64,000 nucleotides of DNA, from assembly GCF_026229185.1 (NCBI RefSeq), contig NZ_JAGGJA010000002.1, forward strand, positions 248,001 to 312,000. The letters are read 5' to 3'. The notes under the pieces are model-generated. The model had not been told where the DNA came from. It searched no databases and saw nothing but the letters and a program-made list of their open reading frames with translations. Below, piece by piece: positions 27,520-36,624 of this stretch (position 1 is its first letter; each line of letters starts with the position of its first letter). Position numbers and translations under genes: made by a program. The stretch comes from Fodinibius salsisoli (GTDB lineage Bacteria > Bacteroidota > Rhodothermia > Balneolales > Balneolaceae).

Positions 27520-29223
27520 ATGCCCACTGCAACCACCGCTTATCAGCTCAAATGCGTAGCCAACGGTCATCTGAATACTGCCCGGGAAACCACCACCTAT
27601 TGTACCCAATGTGGCAGCGTCTTGCGGGTTCATTATGATGAACCTTCTGCTGACCTTCAATACCCACTGGAATCGATTGTTCCGGATCCGTTGAAAACTC
27701 ATCCTATTGCCCTTGAGCAGCTCAATCGTCTTTCAGAAACGTACCATGCGGAGCTGTGGGCTAAACTGGAGTTTCAGCACCCTACGGGCTGTTTCAAAGA
27801 CCGCGGTAGTTATATTGAAGTTCAAAAAGCGATGGAATTAGGCGCTGATGCTATCTGCCTGGCATCCACAGGTAATATGGCGGCCTCCGTTGCAGCATAC
27901 GCATGCTATTTCAATATTCCGTGCTTTGTTTTTGTCCCTGAAAAAACGACAGAAGCAAAGCTCGCCCAGGCCACTATTTTCGACGCCAATATAATTCGTA
28001 TCAAAGGCTCATTTAGTACCTGCGAACAGCTGTGCCGAGAATTTGCCAAATCTGGCAATTATTATCTTGCCGGCGATTTTGTATTCCGGGAAGAAGGCCA
28101 GAAATCATTCTCCTATGAACTGCTGGAACAGAACGGGGCCGATGCTGACTACGTGTTTATTCCCATCGGTTGCGGCACAAATTTCAGCGCTATCTTCAAG
28201 GGGTTCAAGGAAATGAAAGCAGCTGGCTTAATTGACCAAATTCCAAAGCTGATTGCTATCCAGCCGGACCAAAGCTCCCCGGTAGTAGAAGGTATTTTCA
28301 AAAAGAAAAAAATTGTCAAGCAGCAGGTACACACCATGGCCAGCTCCGTGGCCGTGCCCGATCCGGTTGATTTCTATAAAGTGCTGGAAGGCATTAATGA
28401 ATCTGATGGTATGGCTATGACCGTTACGGAAGATGACATTTTAGATGCCCTAAAAGAGCTGGCTGTTGTAGAAGGACATTTTGTGGAACCCGCAGGTGCT
28501 CTCCCCCTTGCTGCTTTTAAAAAGCGGCGAAAGAAATTTAAAGATAAAAAATGCGTGTTTGTCGCAACCGGCTCTGGCTTTAAGGATACCGGAGTGGTCA
28601 CCAAGCATTCGCTCAATTCGCCCGTGCTGTCTGCTGACCTGGATAAAGTGATTAACTACATTCATTCCGGATTCATTGAAATGCAGAAAAAATCCTGGGG
28701 TAAATCGCGTGATACTTTCATGGCAAACCTCAAAATGGATGAACAACATGAACAGCTCTATAACGATTATATTTCCAAGATCAACCGGAAAGGAAAGACG
28801 TTAAGCAATAACGAAATTGAAGTGCTGCAGTCACTCATTTTTGATGAAGACGTGGATTTGGATTACCCGGTAGAAGTGCTTGACTATGAACTGACTATGC
28901 GCAAACATGGCTTGGTGCATGCGGCTGTTAAGCTCGACCTGGAAGGCAAAGAAGTTATTTCGGAAGCCAAGGGAGTGGGACCTATAGATGCTATTCTTAC
29001 GGCCATTCGCACAGAAACCGACAATGTTTTTCCTCTCCAGGTGAAAAACCATGAGGTGGATATTCTTAGTCCTGATACTGATTCCCTGGTAATGGTCACC
29101 CTTACGCTTGCCAACAGCGAACAGCAGTGGGTCTCAAAAGGAGCCTCACCCGACACCCTAGAAGCCGTTATCCAGGCATTCACCAAAGGACTGGCGATTG
29201 CGATGAAACCTGATGAAGACTAA
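27520..29223 (+). CDS. Threonine synthase fused to a LeuA-type allosteric domain
   Basis: 567 residues, well above a usual threonine synthase of this class (about 400). Residues 1-45 hold a zinc-ribbon-like C12, C28, C31. The PLP-enzyme core has K93 in HPTGCFKDRG, ASTGNMAASVAAYA and IPIGCGTNFSA. After ATGSGFKDTGVV (about 350) comes a helical linker, and from about 445 a domain with HGLVHAAVKLDL, EAKGVGPIDAILTAI and a G-A-S-P-D-T-L-E-A-V end. This matches the regulatory domain of alpha-isopropylmalate synthase, which binds branched-chain amino acids. It would convert phosphohomoserine to threonine under feedback control (inference). Confidence 0.85.
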   Translation: MPTATTAYQLKCVANGHLNTARETTTYCTQCGSVLRVHYDEPSADLQYPLESIVPDPLKTHPIALEQLNRLSETYHAELWAKLEFQHPTGCFKDRGSYIEVQKAMELGADAICLASTGNMAASVAAYACYFNIPCFVFVPEKTTEAKLAQATIFDANIIRIKGSFSTCEQLCREFAKSGNYYLAGDFVFREEGQKSFSYELLEQNGADADYVFIPIGCGTNFSAIFKGFKEMKAAGLIDQIPKLIAIQPDQSSPVVEGIFKKKKIVKQQVHTMASSVAVPDPVDFYKVLEGINESDGMAMTVTEDDILDALKELAVVEGHFVEPAGALPLAAFKKRRKKFKDKKCVFVATGSGFKDTGVVTKHSLNSPVLSADLDKVINYIHSGFIEMQKKSWGKSRDTFMANLKMDEQHEQLYNDYISKINRKGKTLSNNEIEVLQSLIFDEDVDLDYPVEVLDYELTMRKHGLVHAAVKLDLEGKEVISEAKGVGPIDAILTAIRTETDNVFPLQVKNHEVDILSPDTDSLVMVTLTLANSEQQWVSKGASPDTLEAVIQAFTKGLAIAMKPDED

Positions 29224-29230
29224 AATTAAT

Positions 29231-29830
29231 TTATACCAAAAGCGAGTGGTCGACCTGCTCCCTGATGTCACTCAGTGCGAACCCCATATGGTTTTCCACC
29301 GTTTTGCGAGTAATTCCCAAGACCTCTGCTATCTCTTTATAACTAAGCCCATGCTTTCGGTGTAAAATGAATACCGACCGTCGGCGATCAGGCATCTCAG
29401 AGACAATCTCCCAAATTTGATCAATTAAAAGTTGCTCCCTGTGTGTATCACTATTTCGTACAATCGACAAATGGCTTACTTCCTTTTTGGAAAAAGCAGT
29501 GCGTATATTTTCGCGATGCTGACGTCGGTCAATATAATTCAGGGTTTCGTTCCGGACTGACTGAAATAGATATGCTTTTACGGAGCTATGAATATGCCAC
29601 TCCTCTCTTTTCTTCCACAATGTGCAAAATACATCCTGTACAATATCCTGGGCACGCTCTTTTGACTTTATCATCTGAGCTGAAAATCCCCGCAGGTCAT
29701 AATAATACTTTAAAAACAGTCGTTTAAATGCCTTCTCATCGCCTTGTTGGACCTCTTCGGCAAGATGCTGATCAGAATTACTTATTTTTTCCTGAACGTT
29801 TCTCATAAAAAGTGCTGAAACTCTTTTCAA
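29231..29830 (-). CDS. RNA polymerase ECF sigma-70 factor, orphan
   Basis: 199 residues from 29830; an alternative ATG at 29806 (MRNVQEK) is equally plausible. Region 2 has FKRLFLKYYYDLRGFSAQMI and KERAQDIVQDVFCTLWKK; region 4 has MPDRRRSVFILHRKHGLSYKEIAEVLGITRKTVENHM. The pattern is of the Bacteroidetes expansion ECF family, normally next to a FecR-type anti-sigma factor. None is present here: the neighbours are threonine synthase (convergent, 7 bp) and aspartate kinase (divergent). Confidence 0.9.
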   Translation of the reverse strand: MKRVSALFMRNVQEKISNSDQHLAEEVQQGDEKAFKRLFLKYYYDLRGFSAQMIKSKERAQDIVQDVFCTLWKKREEWHIHSSVKAYLFQSVRNETLNYIDRRQHRENIRTAFSKKEVSHLSIVRNSDTHREQLLIDQIWEIVSEMPDRRRSVFILHRKHGLSYKEIAEVLGITRKTVENHMGFALSDIREQVDHSLLV

Positions 29831-29961
29831 AACTATTCATAGTAACCACTTTTGTGGCCATACTTTCATACAATACTTAAATACCGACTAAAATAATAAC
29901 AAAAGCATTAATAACTAACTATTTTAATGCCATTCGATTAATATTTTTAAGAAATAAACCT

Positions 29962-31311
29962 ATGACTATTTTAAAATTCGGTGGCACCTCGATGGGTAAT
30001 GAGAATACATGGCGCCAGGTGCTACAAATTATTACCCGCTACGAACATCCCTTTATTATTGTTTCAGCCACTTCTGATACAACCCGGCAACTTATTAAAA
30101 CTGCCAAACTTGCTCTGGCTGATCCAGAAAAGGCCTATGAGCATGCATCGAAAATAGAACAAAGGCATCAGAAGCTGATCACAAATTTTTTGGCCAATGT
30201 TACTATAACACATCACAGTATAAGAAAAAAATGCCAAGAATGGATTAAGAAACAAAATCAACAGCTGCATAAACTTATCGCCCAAATTGATGCAGAAAAA
30301 GAAATAAATCCTGCAACGATGGATGCTATAGCTTCCATCGGCGAGCAACTCTCTTCTTATCTTTTTGCTCAATGCGGCCAAGCTTTGGGTCTGCCTACCC
30401 AGTGGATCAATGCTGCGGATGTAATACGTACCAATTCAGATTTTGGGCAGGCCACACCGGATCTGACCTATATCACCAATAACCTTTCGGCCATACACCA
30501 ACTCTCTGCCGATACCATTCCAGTAATGGGGGGCTTTTATGGTCAGGACAACCATGGAAATATTACGACCCTTGGTTTTGAAGGATCAGACTACTCTGCA
30601 AGCCTGATGGGGGCCGCACTCTCTGCTGATGCTATTGAAATTTGGACGGATGTCAGCGGTATTTATACCTGTGATCCACGTGTTATTGATGAGGCTTATC
30701 CCATTCCAGAGCTTAGCTTTCAGGAAGCTACCGAATTAGCCTACTTCGGTGCTAAGGTACTGCATCCTTCCACAACCAAGCCTGCTGCCCTGAAAGATAT
30801 CCCAATTAAAGTAAAAAACATTTTTGATCCCGATGCACCCGGAACACACATCAGTACGAAGGTAACATCCAACGGAACCGCCAAAGCGATGACCTTTAAA
30901 GAAGAAGCGCTTATCTGTACCGTTAATTCTAGCCATACTGTGATGGGATATGAATTTTTGGCTAACGTCTTTAAGACGCTGCAATCACTCCATTTACCGG
31001 TCGATGTAGTAACAACGACCGAAGCTTCTGTATCTATTGCGATACCTCCCTGTTCCCAGTTGGAAACTCTTGTTGAACAACTACAGTCGGCAGGCCGTAT
31101 TGATCTCCAGGAAAACCAAGCTATTATTAGTATAGTTGGTTGTAATCCTCAACAATCGACTTTGCTGATAAAAGAAACATTGGATGGGATTGGTGAAGAT
31201 ATTATCAATATGCTTTCGTTTAGCCATGCCAAACGAAATCTAAATGTAGTGCTCAACAGTGATCGATTACTGACTGCCGTTAAAGCGATACATCGCAAGA
31301 TATTTACTTGA
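29962..31311 (+). CDS. lysC: Aspartate kinase, monofunctional
   Basis: 449 residues. The kinase domain opens with TILKFGGTSMGNENTW, has the DAIASIGEQLSSYLFA segment, GFEGSDYSASLMGAAL and WTDVSGIYTCDPRVIDEA. Two C-terminal ACT-like segments (about 310-449) include TVNSSHTVMGYEFLAN and ISIVGCNPQQ, so it is probably feedback regulated by lysine or threonine. It catalyses the first step of the aspartate pathway; asd (48057) and threonine synthase (27520) are nearby but not in one operon. Symbol by family type; the effector class is not certain. Confidence 0.9.
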   Translation: MTILKFGGTSMGNENTWRQVLQIITRYEHPFIIVSATSDTTRQLIKTAKLALADPEKAYEHASKIEQRHQKLITNFLANVTITHHSIRKKCQEWIKKQNQQLHKLIAQIDAEKEINPATMDAIASIGEQLSSYLFAQCGQALGLPTQWINAADVIRTNSDFGQATPDLTYITNNLSAIHQLSADTIPVMGGFYGQDNHGNITTLGFEGSDYSASLMGAALSADAIEIWTDVSGIYTCDPRVIDEAYPIPELSFQEATELAYFGAKVLHPSTTKPAALKDIPIKVKNIFDPDAPGTHISTKVTSNGTAKAMTFKEEALICTVNSSHTVMGYEFLANVFKTLQSLHLPVDVVTTTEASVSIAIPPCSQLETLVEQLQSAGRIDLQENQAIISIVGCNPQQSTLLIKETLDGIGEDIINMLSFSHAKRNLNVVLNSDRLLTAVKAIHRKIFT

Positions 31312-31337
31312 TTCTACCATATCTAGATATCCAAGAT

Positions 31338-32411
31338 CTATTGAGAATCTGAAGGTGCCTGTTGTTCCGAAGCACTGACGATGCCGAGTCGCTTGGCACG
31401 CTCTACCCATTTTTTGCGAGCCATCTTCTGCATATCTTCAATAGTATCTACCTCATCGATGATTTCCATCCCCAGTAAGGTTTCCACCAGGTCTTCCATC
31501 GTCACAACCCCTGCGAAGCCACCGTATTCATCCACCGCCATAGCGATATGTTCCTGCTTTTTCATCAGGCGCTCAAAAAAGTCCTGCAGCGGAGTCATTT
31601 CAGGCACAATCAAAATATCACGCTTAAACTCCTTTAATTTTGTTTCCGTTTCATTACGCGCCATCATCAAGAGCAGGTCATTCTTTAGCACATAGCCTGT
31701 CACATCGTCTCTTGCTTCTCCATAGACGGGTAAACGGGAAAAATGAAGCTGCTCCACATGATCACTGACTTCCCCAACCGGAAGGTTTTCCTGGAACCCC
31801 ACTACAACCGTGCGCGGGGTCATAATATCTTTGACGCGCAACGAGCTGAAGCGAATGAGATTCTTAAAAATACGTGATTCTTCCTCTTCAAATACGCCTT
31901 CTTCCACTCCCAAATCGGCCAGGGCTCCAAATTCTTCTCTGCTAAAGCTTGGTTCATTCTCGCCCGAAATCATCCGTGTAATGGCCTGAGACATCAACAC
32001 AAAAGGATACAATAACACCATTAGAATGTGGAGGGTCTTGGCGGTAAAGGGTGCCAAGCGTCTCCAATAAGTAGCACCGATGGTTTTGGGAATAATCTCA
32101 GACAACACTAAAATAAGAAAAGTCAGCACGGCCGAAGTTATCGCTACATAAGCATCTCCAAAAATGATTTGGGCCTGTGCGCCAACACCGGCTGCACCTA
32201 CTGTATGTGCGATTGTATTTAAACTCAGTATAGCCGAAAGCGGACGATCAATATCTTCTTTATAATTGCGGAGCAGTTCACCCGTTTTACTGCCCTTGCG
32301 ATCCATAATCGCAATATAAGAATGACTGACCGAAAGCAGCACCGCTTCCAGCATTGAGCATAAAAATGATACCCCGATTGCCAGTGATAAATAAAATATG
32401 AGTAAAGACAT
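31338..32411 (-). CDS. CNNM/CorC-type membrane protein with CBS pair
   Basis: 357 residues from the ATG at 32411 (MSLLIFYLSLAIGV); an upstream GTG-type extension to 32477 adds unlikely residues. The DUF21 membrane domain covers 1-175 with three to four spans and LSEIIPKTIGATYW. A CBS pair follows: IMTPRTVVVGF through SRLPVYGE, and IAMAVDEYGGFAGVVTMEDLVETLLG. The usual C-terminal CorC_HlyC domain is missing: after the CBS pair only a short helix remains. Related proteins take part in magnesium efflux or tolerance; transport here is inferred. Confidence 0.87.
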   Translation of the reverse strand: MSLLIFYLSLAIGVSFLCSMLEAVLLSVSHSYIAIMDRKGSKTGELLRNYKEDIDRPLSAILSLNTIAHTVGAAGVGAQAQIIFGDAYVAITSAVLTFLILVLSEIIPKTIGATYWRRLAPFTAKTLHILMVLLYPFVLMSQAITRMISGENEPSFSREEFGALADLGVEEGVFEEEESRIFKNLIRFSSLRVKDIMTPRTVVVGFQENLPVGEVSDHVEQLHFSRLPVYGEARDDVTGYVLKNDLLLMMARNETETKLKEFKRDILIVPEMTPLQDFFERLMKKQEHIAMAVDEYGGFAGVVTMEDLVETLLGMEIIDEVDTIEDMQKMARKKWVERAKRLGIVSASEQQAPSDSQ

Positions 32412-32533
32412 AGGCCAAAAATAGAACAATTGTATCTTTTTTAAAAAATGCTCTGCACTAAAAGTTATAAAAACCATTTAGCTCTACCTGCTATGTTGAT
32501 TATATTAAGGGTTCTAACCAAAAACACATTTCA

Positions 32534-34489
32534 TTGCTTTCATTAGATAATATTTCTCTGACATACGGCCAGAAGACGTTACTGAATGACGTTAGTGTTC
32601 TTATTAATCCCGGTGAGCGTATCGGGCTGGTAGGCCCCAATGGCGCTGGTAAATCAACACTACTCAAAATTATAGCAGGCGAAACACTCCCCGATTCGGG
32701 TAATGTTAATACCTCCAAGACAGCCACCATCGGTTATCTGCCACAGGATGGTGTAGATCCAGACCCAGGCTGCACGGTTTATGAAGAGGTGGAGCGCGCG
32801 TTTAAAGAACTCCAGAAGCTGGAGCACAAAGTTCAGAAAGCCCAGCAGAAAGTGGCCAACCTGGATGAGGAATCCAGTAAGTATACCCAAGCGATGGAAC
32901 AACTGGGAATATTGCAAAGCAAACTCGAACAGTCTGGGGCATATACGCTGCAATCAGATATTGAAAAAGTTTTAATGGGACTCGGATTCACGCCCGATGA
33001 TTTTAACCGATCTACTACTGAATTTAGCGGTGGATGGCTGATGCGAATTGCCCTGGCCAAGCTTTTGCTGAAAAAACCTACCTACCTGCTGCTTGATGAG
33101 CCGACCAACCACCTGGATATTGAATCGCTGCGCTGGATTGAACAATTTCTTCATAAGTACGAAGGCACGGTCATCATTGTATCACACGACAAAGCCTTCC
33201 TGAATGAAATTACCAGCCGTACGCTTGCTTTGGATCGTGGAGATCTGCTGGATTATTCGGGCAACTATTCCTACTACAAGGAAAAAGATAAAGAGCGGCA
33301 GGAGCATCTGCGGAAGGCTTACAAAAATCAGCAGAAAGAGATTAAAGAGATCCAGGAGTTTATCGATCGCTTTCGGTATAAAGCCAGCAAGGCAAAACAA
33401 GTGCAAAGCCGCATCAAGAAGCTGGAAAAGATGGATATAATTGAGCTGGATGAGCATGAAGAAGAAATTTACTTTGAATTTCCTCCGCCGGAACGCAGTG
33501 GGGCTATCGTAATGCAGCTGAACAACATCCAGAAGCAATATGACGACAACGTCGTTTTTGAGGACCTCTCCTGTTCTATCGATCGCGGAGATAAAATTGC
33601 CGTTTTAGGTCCTAATGGTGCGGGTAAATCAACGATGATTCGGATGATGGGCGGCCTGGAAGAACCGACCAGCGGCAGCCGTGAGCCGGGACATAATGTA
33701 ACAACTTCTTACTTTGCCCAGCACCAGGCCGATGAGCTTGATCTCGATAAAACCGTCTTTGAGATCATGCGCGATGCCGCGCCTAAAGCTGACGAAACGA
33801 GGCTGCGCACCATATTAGGCTGTTTTCTATTTCAGGGCGATGACGTGTTCAAAAAAGTAGCGGTATTGTCTGGTGGAGAAAAAAGCCGCCTTGCCCTGGC
33901 ACGGATGCTTCTGATGCCGGCCAACTTCCTGATTTTTGATGAGCCGACCAACCACCTGGATATGAAGTCCAAGGATATTCTGCAGCAGGCCCTGAATCAG
34001 TATGAAGGGACCTTTATGATTGTATCGCACGATCGCGATTTCCTGGATCCTATTGTAGACAAAGTGCTGGAAGTGCGCCCTAATGAAACGAACACTTTTT
34101 TGGGCAATGTATCCTATTACCTGCAGAAAGTGGAAGAACGCGAAGAGCTTGCTGGCCAAACGCAACAAAATGGGCAGCAAGAAGACAGCGGACTTTCCCG
34201 AAAGGAGGAACGTCGCCTGGAAGCCCAAAAACGCCAGCAAAAATACCAGGCCCTCAAGCCCCTCAAGAAAAAGATTGATCCCCTCGAAGATAAGATTGAA
34301 ACTATGGAAAGCCGAAAGGCTGAAATTGAAGAACGAATGGCTCAACCGGACTTTTATGATGATGAAGAGCAAGTAAAAGAAATTTCCATGGAGTACGATA
34401 AGCTAAAAGCCGGACTGGTTGAAGTGTATGCCGAATGGGAAGAGCTGGCTATGGAAATGAGTGAGATTGAAGAACAATTTGAAGCCTAA
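32534..34489 (+). CDS. ABC-F family ATPase (ribosome-associated type)
   Basis: 651 residues with two ATP-binding cassettes and no membrane span. Walker A GPNGAGKST occurs twice (about 34 and 359), with ABC signatures FSGGWLMRIALAK and LSGGEKSRLALAR and Walker B LLLDEPTNHLD and LIFDEPTNHLD. A long charged linker (about 235-310) and a C-terminal coiled coil (565-650) resemble Uup/EttA-type factors that act on the ribosome. No ATG fits: the start codon is TTG at 32534. It ends 12 bp before the SDR gene. Confidence 0.9.
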   Translation: MLSLDNISLTYGQKTLLNDVSVLINPGERIGLVGPNGAGKSTLLKIIAGETLPDSGNVNTSKTATIGYLPQDGVDPDPGCTVYEEVERAFKELQKLEHKVQKAQQKVANLDEESSKYTQAMEQLGILQSKLEQSGAYTLQSDIEKVLMGLGFTPDDFNRSTTEFSGGWLMRIALAKLLLKKPTYLLLDEPTNHLDIESLRWIEQFLHKYEGTVIIVSHDKAFLNEITSRTLALDRGDLLDYSGNYSYYKEKDKERQEHLRKAYKNQQKEIKEIQEFIDRFRYKASKAKQVQSRIKKLEKMDIIELDEHEEEIYFEFPPPERSGAIVMQLNNIQKQYDDNVVFEDLSCSIDRGDKIAVLGPNGAGKSTMIRMMGGLEEPTSGSREPGHNVTTSYFAQHQADELDLDKTVFEIMRDAAPKADETRLRTILGCFLFQGDDVFKKVAVLSGGEKSRLALARMLLMPANFLIFDEPTNHLDMKSKDILQQALNQYEGTFMIVSHDRDFLDPIVDKVLEVRPNETNTFLGNVSYYLQKVEEREELAGQTQQNGQQEDSGLSRKEERRLEAQKRQQKYQALKPLKKKIDPLEDKIETMESRKAEIEERMAQPDFYDDEEQVKEISMEYDKLKAGLVEVYAEWEELAMEMSEIEEQFEA

Positions 34490-34501
34490 ATCCATTTTTA
34501 A

Positions 34502-35269
34502 ATGGGTAAGCTAACGAACAAGGTTGCATTAATAACAGGAAGCACGCGTGGCATGGGAACAGCTATCGCGAAACTTTTTGCCAAAGAAGGCGCCAAGGTA
34601 GTTGTGACCGGCAGGGATGAAAAGGCAGGAAAAAGCGTTGTACAAGAAATCAAAGATGCGGGCGGCTCCGCATTTTTTGTAAAAGCAGATATCAGCTTGC
34701 CCGAAGCCAACAAGCGACTTGTAAACGAAACGATTGCCCAGTTTGGTCAGCTGGATATTCTGGTTCCTAATGCTGGCATGCTGGGACTCGGCTCCATTAC
34801 CGAAGTGGATGAAAAAGTATGGCACCAAACCCTGGACACAAACCTCAATGCCATATTTTACCTGTTGCGGGCGGCCATCCCGAAGATGCAGCAAACTGAT
34901 CCTACCGCTGCTATTGTCGTCACAGGATCCATTGCTGCTCACAAAGGCTTCCCAAATCATGCGGCTTACTGTGCCTCCAAAGGTGCCGTAGAATCATTGG
35001 TTCGCCAGGCCGCCGTTGACTATGCTCCGGATATTCGGATTAATATGATTCAACCCGGTCCGGTAGAAACAAAACTTTATAAAGATTCTGCCATAGCCTT
35101 CCCCAATGCTGATACGATACTGGATGAAGTACCAAAGTCGCTGCCGATGCAACGAACGGGAGCTCCGGATGATATTGCCCAGGCCGTCCTCTTCTTGGCC
35201 AGCAGCGATTCCTCCTGGATGACCGGATCAATCATCACTATCGATGGCGGTGCTTCTGCATCCGGTTGA
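34502..35269 (+). CDS. Short-chain dehydrogenase/reductase
   Basis: 255 residues. Classical SDR: cofactor motif ALITGSTRGMGTAIAK (about 9-24), VTGRDEKAG, NAGMLG, VVTGSIAA with catalytic Ser, and the YCASKGAVESL Tyr-x3-Lys. C-terminal MTGSIITIDGG. An Arg after the third strand (VTGRDE) suggests NADPH preference. Substrate unknown. It probably shares a transcript with the ABC-F gene. Confidence 0.9.
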   Translation: MGKLTNKVALITGSTRGMGTAIAKLFAKEGAKVVVTGRDEKAGKSVVQEIKDAGGSAFFVKADISLPEANKRLVNETIAQFGQLDILVPNAGMLGLGSITEVDEKVWHQTLDTNLNAIFYLLRAAIPKMQQTDPTAAIVVTGSIAAHKGFPNHAAYCASKGAVESLVRQAAVDYAPDIRINMIQPGPVETKLYKDSAIAFPNADTILDEVPKSLPMQRTGAPDDIAQAVLFLASSDSSWMTGSIITIDGGASASG

Positions 35270-35295
35270 TTGTTGCATTCTTACTTCTTCAGTAA

Positions 35296-35724
35296 TCAGG
35301 TAGCAAAAATCTGCTCTTCGTTTCGAAAGGCCTTAAACTCCAAGGCATTACCACTGGGATCTTTGAAAAACATGGTCGCCTGCTCACCGGCTTCTCCTTC
35401 AAACCGGATGTAGGGATCAATGATAAAATCTATTCCCTTTTCTTGCAGCCGCTCGGCGAGTTCCTGCCATTGCTCCCATTCTAATATAAGTCCGAAATGT
35501 TTCGCCGGCACCTTATGACCGTCAACCTCGTTGGTGGAAGAGCGGCCCGCTTCATCCGGACTAAGATGAGCCACGACCTGGTGTCCCCAGAAGTTAAAGT
35601 CAATCCAATGATCAGAGCTTCGGCCCGTTGTACAACCCAGAATATTCTTGTAAAAATGAAGGGTCTCCTCCAGATCTGCAACGGGAAAAGCTAAATGAAA
35701 AAGCGGCACTTTTTTGTTACTCAT
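35296..35724 (-). CDS. VOC-family (glyoxalase-like) protein
   Basis: 142 residues. Two beta-alpha-beta-beta-beta units: FHLAFPVADLEETLHFYKN with WIDFNFWGHQVVAHL, and KHFGLILEWEQWQELAERL with TMFFKDPSGNALEFKAF. Candidate metal ligands are H9, the H in WGHQVVAH, H in KHFG and E in ALEFK. The family holds dioxygenases, lyases and resistance proteins; the exact substrate is unknown. It is convergent with the SDR gene and has its promoter toward the 35795 gene. Confidence 0.87.
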   Translation of the reverse strand: MSNKKVPLFHLAFPVADLEETLHFYKNILGCTTGRSSDHWIDFNFWGHQVVAHLSPDEAGRSSTNEVDGHKVPAKHFGLILEWEQWQELAERLQEKGIDFIIDPYIRFEGEAGEQATMFFKDPSGNALEFKAFRNEEQIFAT

Positions 35725-35794
35725 CTCAAAAGTTGTTTTGTTATTATCCTGTAGTAGGTATGAATGATCACAAGATATAAATCAAATTTAAGCT

Positions 35795-36550
35795 ATGCGA
35801 TCCAAAAAAATTACTTTTAAGGGAGCTTTTGGTGATGAGCTGGCGGCTCGGGTTGATCTGCCGGATGCGTCTCCCAAGACTTTTGCCTTGTTTGCCCACT
35901 GTTTTACCTGTTCCAAAAACCTTAAGCCCGTAAAAAATATCAGTCGTAAACTAAATGAGCGGGGCATTGGGGTACTTCGATTCGACTTTACCGGCCTGGG
36001 AGAAAGCGAGGGTGATTTTGCCGATACAAACTTTTCCTCCAATATCGATGACCTTATTGAAGCGGCCGCATTCATGTCGGATGAATACCAGGCACCTGAA
36101 ATATTGATTGGCCATTCCCTGGGTGGAGCTGCTGTTCTGCAGGCAGCACACCGGATCCCCTCCAGCAAAGCGGTAGCGACAATTGGGGCACCGGCCCACC
36201 CCGAGCATGTCAAAAAGAATTTTGGCGGTCAACTGGATGTCATTAATGCCGAAGGGGCCGCGACCGTTCAGTTGGCCGGGCGTAAATTTACCATCAAAAA
36301 GCAGTTTATCGAAGATCTGGAAGCGAGTAATATGAATAAACGTACCCAGGAACTTGCCCGCGCGCTCATGATTTTCCATTCCCCGATTGATAATACGGTA
36401 GGCATTGATAACGCCGCACAAATCTATCGTATGGCAAAACATCCCAAAAGTTTTGTTTCGCTGGATGATGCCGACCATCTTCTCATGAAAGAAGAAGATA
36501 GCACCTATGTAGCTGAAGTGCTTGCCAGCTGGGCCGGAAGATATTTTTGA
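35795..36550 (+). CDS. Alpha/beta hydrolase of the OsmC-associated type
   Basis: 251 residues. FALFAHCFTCSKNLK, LRFDFTGLGESEGDFADTNF, the nucleophile elbow ILIGHSLGGAAVL (Ser about 113) and a DDADHLLMK His motif match the N-terminal half of bifunctional hydrolase/OsmC proteins. Here the OsmC domain is absent and the ORF stops cleanly after WAGRYF. Likely a cytosolic hydrolase of unknown substrate. Confidence 0.85.
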   Translation: MRSKKITFKGAFGDELAARVDLPDASPKTFALFAHCFTCSKNLKPVKNISRKLNERGIGVLRFDFTGLGESEGDFADTNFSSNIDDLIEAAAFMSDEYQAPEILIGHSLGGAAVLQAAHRIPSSKAVATIGAPAHPEHVKKNFGGQLDVINAEGAATVQLAGRKFTIKKQFIEDLEASNMNKRTQELARALMIFHSPIDNTVGIDNAAQIYRMAKHPKSFVSLDDADHLLMKEEDSTYVAEVLASWAGRYF

Positions 36551-36624
36551 CAACCGAATGAATTACAAATAACTTAAAGATCTGATCTACGATATTAATT
36601 TAAATTAAACCTACACATCCACTT

